NCBI GenBank assembly: GCA_019693395.1
Contig: JAAMXP010000247.1
Coordinates: 1 to 64,000 of the forward strand
DNA: 64,000 nt
DNA from: Ettlia oleoabundans
Taxonomy: Eukaryota > Chlorophyta > Chlorophyceae > Chlamydomonadales
Reading direction: 5' to 3'
Part shown: piece after piece, positions 55,273 to 64,000 of the stretch
Layout: each line of letters begins with the position of its first letter
Position numbering within the stretch: the first letter of the stretch is position 1
Made by a program: the position numbers and the translations under genes
The notes under the pieces: generated by a model
What the model saw: only the letters and a program-made list of their open reading frames with translations
Told to the model about the DNA's origin: nothing
Databases searched by the model: none

Positions 55273-57354
55273 CGCCCCCAACCAACCACTCTATGCCAGC
55301 AGGCGGCTTCTGCCACGCTCACATGCAGTGCGGGCTGCCTCCGTCTTTGCAATCCCCATGCTTTGACTTAAGGCACCTGCCTGCCCATCAGCTGCCCCTT
55401 GCGCATGCCAATTGATCGGCGTGCACCTCCGAGTGCTGCCCTCCTGCTTCACACTATCTCTGATTCGAAAGATAGCGCCACCTGCCCCAATTCTTCACTC
55501 CTTGATTTTGAACTGCAGTACCTCCCCTCTCCCCCTTGTGCCCTGCTTGCCCCTCACACCAAGGTCTTATGTTGGCTCTGGCGTGTTGGCTTGTGGCGCG
55601 TTTGCCTGAACCTGTGTTTTTCTAAAGCTTTCCTGTGCACCCATGCAACCACTAAGGGTGCGCATGGTGGTGACCCCCACCCCACCCCCACCCCATCCCA
55701 CCCCAGTCCGCGGCCCTCTTTATCCTGCTTTACCAGTTGCTTAGCTGCAGCTGCCTCCTGCAGCTTGCGCTCAAATGAACTTTAGTGCCTGTTCGTAGTA
55801 CAAAGTGTCGTAGTTTGTCAACCACATGAAATGCCCCAAATTGGTATTCTAATTGCGTTTGGGCATATGCGAGTCCAGATTTGTTGTGTCAACCTTTCCC
55901 AAGCGTCTCAATCCCTTTGCCAATTGCCAACAGGGCAACAGATGTGCTCCTTTGCGGAGCCATACATGTGCAACTGCCCAGCCCTGCACAGCACTAGTAC
56001 CTTTACATCACTCACTTTGCCATTTGTTCTCCAACATATTCAGCATCCTGCACCACCCGTGTGGCGTTTCCTCCCCTTCCGCATGCACACAACTTACAGG
56101 TGGGAGATGCCCTCCTCCCATTCCCCTGTGCTTTTGCCAATGCTGCCATTGCTGCCGTCCCACTCGGCCTCAGCAGGCTTCGCTACATTTTTCGGCCCCC
56201 ATCAGTACCTTCCTGCTGGCAGCAGTTGGGCAGCAGACGAAGCCGCCCAACTCACTTCCCAGGCCTACAACAAACTCTTGCAACTCTTGATTCACGGCAA
56301 GGGTCCCTGTTGTGGCACGACTGGATGCACGAGCCCATGCTTTTTGTACCCATCGGGAAGCACAATGTTCTCCGATCTTGATCCCCCCCCCCCCCACCAC
56401 ACACACACACACACGCCTCCCACTACCATGCAACATCTGGCCTTATCAAATGTTTGCATGCACGCACGTGCATGGCAATGTGCTGGCCCCTGCACAGCCG
56501 CATGGATGTTCCCCTTACTGCTGCCTTACTGGCCACTAGCGTCCCCCGGCCTTCTTGTAGCCCCTGTGTGCTCAACTATTCCACTTTTTGAAGGTTCAAT
56601 GCACTTTCTATATACACACATGCCCCGACTGAGGTGCTCCGTTCCCCTGCCAGCCAGCTCCTTGCTTATGCTGCCTGTCTTCCCATTCACATTTTATTTC
56701 TGTGTTAGGGACCTCACAGCAAATGTATGCAAGCCGCCTGCAAACTTTGCTTCTGAGTCTCTCTTTATTGCAATCTATGATGTGTTGCATGATGCCCCTC
56801 TTTAGCGCGTAAAAATGAACGAAGCTTTTGCTGGAATGCACGGCCCTTCTTGTAATTTACTTCCCAAGGCAAACAGGTGCATGTATCAAGGCAGGGTGTG
56901 GCAGCCTAGGCTGCATAAAATGGTCAGGAGAAAGCGGCAGGACAGACGACACAAAGCTGCGGCTGGCAGGCATTATCCAGCCATGCTGCACTCCTTTCTT
57001 ATCTGTTGAGTTGCATCGGAGGTCCTGCTTCATGCGATTGAAAAGCCCTGGACCAGGCATGATCCAGGCAGGGCAGCACAGCGCTGCGGTGCCAGCGACG
57101 GCTCGTGCGACTAATTAACACTATCAACAATATGCAAGGTGGATCACAATTTGCATAATCTTAGCAGGTGATCACTCAACACGCTGTTTGCGCCAACAAG
57201 AAAAGTTGCTGGCACAGATATGGGGTGACGCCGGCGCTGTGCAAGAGCGGCGCCACCTGGCGCCACCCGCCGCCGGACATGCATTCATGCAGGCATTACA
57301 TAATCTGCGGCCTGCATAGGGGTTGTTTGTCACATCGGATGCCCTCAATGTGCC
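55273..57354. other. 2.1-kb gene-poor region, pyrimidine-rich
   Basis: Nothing coding is supported over 2082 bp between two plus-strand genes. The plus strand is strongly C/T-rich, with C-rich runs near 55675-55710 and a 13-base C tract followed by CA repeats at 56383-56414. Long open frames here are Pro/Ser/Leu-rich by composition only. It presumably includes the 3' UTR of the upstream gene and the promoter of the SET gene. Confidence 0.5.
56383..56414. repeat. C13 tract plus (CA)n microsatellite
   Basis: Thirteen consecutive C bases are followed by a short bridge and about eight CA units. Confidence 0.95.
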
Positions 57355-60300
57355 ATGCAACGACTGAAAACCCTACTCGCGGCGAATGGCAAGCAGCGGG
57401 AATTGCTGCACAGCCTTAGGGTGCTGGACGTGCTGCAGAAGGATTCGGCAACCCTAGACGAGCTTCTGGTGCTGGCCCGCGTGCACTGCCTCAGCAAGGT
57501 GAATTTGCGCTGGGCTGCCAGGAAGACCTAGCCTCAATTTGAGCCCTTGACATACATGTCAAGGCCCACTGAGCAATCCTGATGCGGCGGCCACGCGGCA
57601 GCACGTTTGCAGTCGCCTGGTGCAGTCCCGGCTGGCTGCCGCCAGTGGCTGCCGCCGCTGCTGCTTGAACATATTGGTCACTATAACTGTCATTGCTTGA
57701 CTTGCCCTTCCACCGTCTTGGTATTTCCTTGTTCATTCCTTCGTTTCTCCATGCATGTGCTGCCCTGCTTCATTGGCCCGCTGCTCTGCTGCTGCCGCTG
57801 CTGTGCGGTACGCACCCCATGCAGATTGAGCTGTACTTCCTTCAGGACGCCTCACAGCTGAGGCAGCCGCTCAACCTGCGCAATGAAGCTGCAGTGGTTT
57901 CCCTGCTGCTGGGTCACCTGGCGGACGAAAGAGGCAGCAATGATGCCGGCAGCCCACCGCATGCCAGGCTGCTGGCAGCGTTGGTAGACTACAGCCGCAA
58001 GCTGTGGCCAGAGCTGGCCAACGGTGACGTGACCTTGAGCAGCTTACATGACAGTTTTGCAAACAGGAGCAGCAGCAACGGCAGAGGTACTGGTAGTGGT
58101 AGTGGTAGCAGCACGACGCCGCCGCCGCCTGCGCCCCTTGGCCAGCCAACTCCCCCAGGCAGCGCCGCAGCCGATTTCGAAGCTTGGGCGCGGGAGCGGG
58201 GCGTGGCGGCGGCAATCACAATTGCCAGCTTTGGAGACTTGCGTGGCTGCGCCGCCAGCCAAGACGTGGCTCCCGGGCAGACGCTGCTTTCCATTCCAGC
58301 AGATGTGCTGATTTACGAGGACACCGTCAAGAACACCGACCTGGTAGGTGGCTTGCTTCTGCTTCTTAGCTGGTGGCGCGACCGTCACTGCTGTACTAGT
58401 GAGGCGGCAACGCTACCTGTTTAGTTGCCAAGGGGCAGACTGAAGACGGTGCAGCAGCTGTTAGGGAAGCGCTGTTCAATTGGTTGCATGCAGTGCCCAG
58501 CTGCAGGTCTATCTGCTGGCGCCCCCTGTTTGCTGGCATTAGTTTCCCCATTTGGTTTATGCTGGAATCTTGTGGTGCAGGGCCGCATGCTGCATGCCAT
58601 CCCAGGCCTTACAATAGACAACCTGCTCATCATCTTCACGATGATTGACAGGTGGTCAGGGCTGGTTCCTTGACAATCCTGCTGACGTGTTTTGCATCGT
58701 CTCATATTGCTCCCTGCTGCTGGCATTGCTCGGCTCCCAGCCGCCACGCGCTGTGAATCGCTCCGGTGTTGTCCAGTTGCACCCCACCTGCGCTAGAAGG
58801 TCTTGCTATGTGCTACCCCTCTGTGCTTTGCTGTGGTGGCATCGCTGGCTTTTTCACGAGCAAAGTGAGAGGCAGTTTTTATGCCGAAGCGCACACTAGA
58901 GTGCCGTTGGCAAACCTGATGGCATTGGGTGGTGCAGGCACGACGAGGACAGCGGGTGGGCGCGGTACTGGCGCTCGCTACCGGCCAAGTACTACACTGG
59001 CATGTCCTTCCCGCAGCACTTCATCGACGCACTGGCCGGTACAGCCGCTCAGCTGGAGCTCAGCCGTGCACAGCAGCACCTGCAGCAGCAGGTACGAGCG
59101 GTTGTTGGCAATGTTTGTGTGGGCCTGCTTACATGCCTGCCCACCAATGAGTGGGTGGGGATGGGTTGCCAGCCCACTCACCAACCTGCTGTGCATGCCA
59201 ACCAATAACCCCAACACTGCAAGCAATCCCAGCTGAGGTTAGTTACAACAACGCATCCAAGCAGGCCTTCCCACCATCTGCTGAACCACACGTGTGCCAC
59301 CGCCCGCCCCCGCAGTATGCCGCCACCCGGCCGCTGTTTCACATGCTGCTCACCGCGTACCCCCAGTACCTCCGGCCCGAGTGGTTTGACTATGAGAGCT
59401 ATTTGTGGGCGGCTGAGTTGTGGTACAGGTGAAGCTGTACTGCATGCTGTGCAAGTGACTGTAGTTGAGGCTCGCTTTGTATGCGGCTGTCCTGCTGTTT
59501 CAGCTTGCCGTGTGCCTTGTGTTTTCTGTTTCGTAAAGCCGTGTTGACCACAAACATAGAGTGACATATGCAGCCCGATTCAACCCAATCCCTGCTTGCC
59601 CGCCTGCCTGCTGCCACCAATCCCCACTGCCCGCAGCTATGCTTTTGAGGTGAGTGCAGCGAGTGGGAGCCAGCACTGGTGTTCCTGTAGGATAGGGCCT
59701 GCGGTGGCCTGCTGAGGCGGGCGGTTGCGGTGGCGAGAAAGGCACTTCTCGCTGTGCAAACCCACTTGCCTGCCTACTTGCAACAGCACCAGCAATTGAG
59801 CGGTTCTTCTTGCTAGTGTTTCTGGCGCGGGCACTTACTAGTGCTATGGGTCCATCCATAATCTATGAACCCCACCCTGTTTTCCTGCTGCCCCAGGTGG
59901 ATTTCCCTGCAGACACAGGATCAGCTGGGGAAGCAGCAGCAGCAGCAGCAGCAGGAGGTACTAACCACCTCGGCAGCAGCAAGCCACACAAGAAAGGGAG
60001 CACAGCAAGCAAAAATTCCAGCAAGGGTGGCAAAGCGAAAAGCAGCAGCAATGTTGCCAGCAGCACCATCGGCAGCAGCAGAGCGGGCACGACATCTGGC
60101 GATGACAGCAGCAGCAGCAGCAGCAAGCCCGTCATGGTTCCCTTTGCCTGCCACATCAACCACAGCCCCTGGCCGCACTGTGTGCGCTACGGCAGGGTGA
60201 ACCCCAAGACATCCACGCTTGACTACCCTGCCTTTCGGCCCTGCCAGAAGGGGCAACAGGTGTGTTATGGAAGAGTGGACGCCTGCTGATTGCCTGCCTG

Positions 60301-61813
60301 GTTGCCTGCCTGCCTGTCTGGCTTAATAAGCAAGGGCAGGAGCTGGCATATTGCGGCTGCCCCAGCTGCATACTTTGAGGACTGCAACATGAAGGCATCT
60401 ACAAAGCAGGGCACCTGCATATTTCCGTTGTTCCCCGCCTCCACAAGCTCCCAGCTCCGTTAATGTGTCAGGCTTCACCCTTTGACTCCATGGCCTCCTC
60501 ACTCACTCCGTTCTTGCTTCTTGTTCCATGCAGGTGTTCATCTCTTACGGGCCCGTCCCCAACCTCAAGCTGCTGTGCTACTACGGATTTGTAGTGCCAA
60601 ACAACCCACACGACGTTGTGCCACTGCAACTGGAGGTGAGTAGTGGAGGGAAACCGTTCAGTCCTCTTGTTTTGACGCTAACTGATAGGAAGGCAGGATC
60701 TGGCACATTTTACAGCATGGAAGCCAAGGCTCACTGTCATCATTTATTGCATTAACTGCATTCCTTTCAAAAGCAATCAATCTTGGTGGCTATTCCCCTT
60801 CCTGCTCTGCCTTTGCCTGTCGCACACTCCCCCCGGCTGCAGCCACCTGAGGGCCCGCTCAAGGCGCAGCAGCTGGCGGCACTGCAGGCCCTCGGTCTGG
60901 GGCTGGAGCATAGTCTGCAGGATGGGCCCCTGTCAAAACAGGCAAGCTGCCTTTCCTGACTGCCTGTTGCTGCTGCTTCTGCTGCAATCTGCGACCGCAA
61001 ACGGTGGGCATGGACATGCTATAGGTGCCGTAAAAATCTCGCTGCCTCACAGGACTCACGGCCCAAGTGCGCACATCTGCTGCCTTGTTGTGTCGTGTCA
61101 GTCTTTGCTCTGTGCTGCATTTCAATCTGCCCCGCGGTCACCAGTCCACCTCCTGCCATGCCATGCAGCTTCTGGCCTGCCTGCGTGTGATCGTGGCGAC
61201 ATCAGCGGAGCTGCAGGGGGTGCGCAAACACAAGGTCGACCCAGTGGCGGGCCCAATTGCCGTGGAAAATGAGTCCCAGGCTTTGCGCACACTGGAAACC
61301 GCGCTTCTGGAGCTGATAGCACCGCTGGAGCAGTCAACGCTGCTGGAAGAGGCACGGGTGGAGGCAAAGGTTGCAACAGCCGCAGGGAGGGCGGCGGCAG
61401 CAGCGACAGAGGAGGTAGCAGCAGGGCAAGAGGCAGAGGGAGGTGCTGGCAGGGGCGATGCAGCAAAGGACTCCGAAGGAGAGGAGGAGCGTGCAGACGT
61501 CAATGCAGTGCTTGGTTCTGGCAGCAGGGAGCAGGCGGCAACGGCCAGCCAGGAGCCAGCAGCAGGGCAGCTGCAGCGGGTGCGCTTGCAGGAAGCACCA
61601 CCAACATCTGGCGGGACAGGGCAGGAGCCACCGCTGCAGGGTGCTAGCGCAGCAGACCAGCAGCAGGAGCAGCAGCAGCCTAATGAGAATGGGTTCGATG
61701 CCGACTGGTGCATGAGCCGCCGTTTCTGCCAGGTCTACCTGCTGGGGCAGCACCATATCCTGCTGCACAGTCTACAGGAGTGCCGCCGCCTGATGCAGTT
61801 GGTTGACAGCTAG
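57355..61813 (+). CDS. SET-domain methyltransferase, LSMT/SETD3-like
   Basis: Ten exons (57355-57498, 57825-58343, 58581-58651, 58938-59091, 59316-59428, 59637-59649, 59897-60259, 60534-60635, 60843-60941, 61169-61813) encode 740 residues; phases close throughout. The SET domain is split as in Rubisco LSMT/SETD3: FEAWARERGV and LRGCAASQDVAPGQTLLSIP, then the long iSET helices (WARYWRSLPAKYYTGMSFPQ, AATRPLFHMLLTAYPQYL), then the catalytic FACHINHSPWPHC with the NHS motif, and GQQVFISYGPVPNLKLLCYY with GFV. The about 210 residues after it correspond to the substrate-binding domain, with a low-complexity insert. The first about 150 residues are extra to the family. Relatives methylate Lys or His in Rubisco, aldolase or actin; no clear transit peptide was seen. 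Exon 6 is a 13-nt microexon and intron 9 has a GC donor. Confidence 0.88.
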
Positions 61814-62132
61814 CGCTTGTAACCAGCCATTGCTCGCACAATTACTTGTGCAAATAGTTGTAAAAGTGGCCAGAAGTCCTGCATGCATCACCGCTCAAGG
61901 CAGTTGATGTGGTCATCAAGCTCAGTGCAGGCAGCTGCGACATGGCGGCGCTGGCGGGCAGCTTGGCCACTCCCGGAGCAGCTCTACAGTCTACGCGCTT
62001 TGGGCACGTTGTAGCGCATTCTACCATCGCTCGTATGATCTAGTTCATGCCTTTGCGAAGTTGCAGGTCCCTCATCTCGTCATGTGACGGAGCGCTTGCC
62101 CTGCGTTTGCAGCTTCATCTCGTTAAGTCCCC
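61814..62132. other. Intergenic between tandem SET and TFIIH genes
   Basis: This 319-bp gap has a TGTAA motif at 61859-61863, about 46 nt after the SET stop, which is the likely polyadenylation signal. The rest presumably holds the TFIIH p62 promoter. Confidence 0.45.
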
Positions 62133-64000
62133 ATGGATGCTACCATGGATACGACTTTGTTCACCAAAAAAGCCCAAAAGGGAACCGGGGCTTCCGCAGT
62201 TGACGGCGTGTGCATGATCACCCAGACAAAGGTCAAGTGGGAGCCCAGCGACCCCTCAAAGGCTAAGCCAACGTTGATTGATATCAGCGCCATCACGAGT
62301 GAGTCGCTACACTGCCGCCGCTGTCTCACGCACCACTGCCGCCACCGCTGCCGCTGCTGCCTCCCCCGGGCAACTCAGGAAAGTTGCTGATGTCCAACAA
62401 TGAGTGCCTCCTTTTTACCAGTATCAAGTTGTCATGGTGCTCATGGTCACCATTTTTGAGCAGTACGTGCCTGTTTGTCGCTTTTCTCTTGTGCCATGCA
62501 GGGACGCAGCAGGCCCCCGGCAAGCCTTTCATCAAGCTTATCACAGCTGCAGGGGCGCTAATTTTAGCCTTCCAGACAGTCACCGATCGAGACGATGCGG
62601 TAGAGCTTTTGAAGCAGGCCAAGCCGGCAGCACCGCTTAAAGCAACAGGGGCAGGAGCCGGGGCTGGCAGCGGCGGCGGCGTCCTTGTGCCCACACCGCA
62701 GCAGGCGGCGGCGCTGTTACGGGCGGACCGCGACCTGGAGTCCGTCTACAAGTCGCTGGTGGTGGCTGGAATCCTGAGTGAGCAGGAGTTCTGGCGCACA
62801 CGACAGAGCCAGCTGCGTGATGCGCTCGCCCGGACCGGCGGCAATGGCGGCGGCGGGGCGGGAGGGGCGCCACGCGTGCGCCAGCGTGTCGGCCTGCCCA
62901 CCGCCATGCTGGCCGACGTCAAGCCCAGTGCAGACGGACAGACGGAGAAGGTCCACTTCCAGCTCACGCCACAAATCATTCAGCAGGCAAGCAGCCTGGC
63001 ATGCTGGCTTCTGTACAGGCGCACGTATGCAATGGGAGCAGCCTTCTGATGCCTAGCTGAGGCGATCGCTGGCTCATGCCCCCTAAATCATCTGCTGCTG
63101 CTGCTTCTTACTTTTGCTAGCTCGCAGCTGGGCTCCACCAGCCTGCCTTATGACTGCCTGACACCCTGGTGCTTATTCTATGCCTCTGCACCCTGCACTG
63201 TTCTGCCCACAGATCTTTAGCGAGCGGCCGGAGGTGCATCGCGCTTACTTGGCGCACGTCCCACACAGCATGGACGAAAAGGCCTTTTGGACGCGATACT
63301 TCAAGCAGCAGTACAAGCGCATGGCGAGGAGGTATGGTATTGGCGCCGCAGCCGCTGCCTTGGTGCCGCTGCTGAGTTGGCATGAACAGAAGCTTGCTTG
63401 CCCCTGAATGCTTCAATGTTACACTGCAGTCAAATGCCGCCTGTGCTGGCTAAGAAGCCATAATGTCAACCCTCTGGCCGTTGACGTTGATGCTAGCCCG
63501 CCCCCCTGCCCGCCTAATATGCACAACGTGCAGGCGGCGGCAGGGGCTGGTGGGGGATGGCGACGATGATGATGATGATGAGCTGTTTGCTCCCTTCAAG
63601 AAGCAGCTGCTGGAGCAGGTGAGGCAGGCTGCCGGACACAACTAGCATTCGTAAGTAATAGCTAGCCAGATGTTTGTGGCTATGTGTTGGTGCTGATAGT
63701 TAAGAGGCTGCATCCGGCTAACTGCACATGCGTGTCCTGTCCACTACGTCCCTGCTGGTTCCATATCTGTTGCACACTGTTGAGCACCCTGAGGGGTACA
63801 TGTGGTGTGAACCTTGTGTTTCTCATGTGTATGGCCAGTCACCTACCCATTCACTCATTCACCCACCCACCCGTACAGGAGGCAGCCCGGGCGAAGCAGG
63901 CCATGGTTCGGGTGGATCCCACCGTCAACTTGGCTGCCGATGCCGGGGATCGGCTGACAGCTGGCTTTGGCGTGCTTCATGACGGTGGCAATGATCCTGC
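62133..64000 (+). CDS. TFB1: TFIIH core subunit p62 (TFB1/GTF2H1), 5' part
   Basis: Exons 62133-62298, 62502-62986, 63213-63331, 63534-63618 and 63879 onward; the gene runs off the right edge. The N-terminus is the PH/GLUE-like domain (GVCMITQTKVKWEPSDPSKA, then KPFIKLITAAGALILAFQTV and TDRDDAVELL). The two BSD domains follow: VYKSLVVAGILSEQEFW..RQSQL, and FSERPEVHRAYLAHVPHSMD with FWTRYFKQQYKRM. Then come a six-Asp run and DPTVNLAADAGDRL, a p62 signature. p62 is part of the TFIIH core used in RNA polymerase II promoter opening and nucleotide excision repair; its PH domain binds acidic activators and XPC. Intron 2 starts with GC (AG/GCAAGC at 62987). Confidence 0.93.

Noticed and set aside
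55831..56805. 324-codon open frame in the gene-poor region
   Set aside because: It is Pro/Leu/Ser/Cys-rich from C/T-rich DNA, crosses the C13/CA microsatellite, and has no recognised motif or splice continuity with neighbours.

Overview
This window is nuclear DNA of a green alga, most likely a trebouxiophyte (Chlorella/Coccomyxa-like). It is GC-rich and gene-dense. Almost every gene is broken by many short GT-AG introns whose acceptors are typically TGCAG, and plant-type housekeeping genes stand beside algal-type ones. No bacterial operons, CRISPR arrays, rRNA or recognisable tRNA genes were seen. Gene models were built by following protein-family homology across splice sites and checking that exon phases close. 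They are predictions without transcript data.

Layout, left to right: a glycoside hydrolase family 3 enzyme (-, cut by the left edge); an unrecognised 360-residue protein (-); a 547-bp hAT-type MITE; dehydroascorbate reductase (-); TATA-binding protein with a C-terminal polyglutamine tail (+); an unrecognised coiled-coil protein (-); a J-domain-like basic protein (+); a TraB-family membrane protein (+, 5' end unresolved); organellar ribosomal protein bL17 (-); a VHL beta-domain protein (+); a DUF711 protein (-); an RluA-type pseudouridine synthase (+); nucleolin (+); proteasome subunit alpha-7/PSMA3 (-); a small SET-domain protein (+); RNase P/MRP subunit POP1 (+); a Ser/Ala-rich coiled-coil protein (-); a TatD-type DNase (-); a possible cyclin-fold protein (+); an LSMT/SETD3-like SET methyltransferase (+); and TFIIH subunit p62 (+, cut by the right edge).

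The genes do not form a pathway cluster. They are mostly housekeeping: transcription initiation (TBP, TFIIH p62), ribosome and RNA biogenesis (nucleolin, POP1, pseudouridine synthase, bL17), proteolysis (PSMA3, perhaps VHL), protein methylation (two SET proteins) and ascorbate recycling. Many neighbours are head-to-head and share intergenic gaps of about 0.2 to 1.3 kb that are presumably bidirectional promoters.

The most interesting feature is in the 1.7-kb intron 7 of nucleolin. Seven copies of an about 85-nt element (32663-33953) each show a closing stem, a box-C-like and a box-D-like motif, and two internal hairpins. Compensatory changes, especially in the divergent first copy, support a conserved RNA fold. 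They look like an intron-encoded snoRNA-like cluster, but the box C motif is non-canonical and the targets are unknown. Two other nucleolin introns carry 98.6% identical 294-bp repeats that differ only at CpG sites. Several genes use GC-AG introns.
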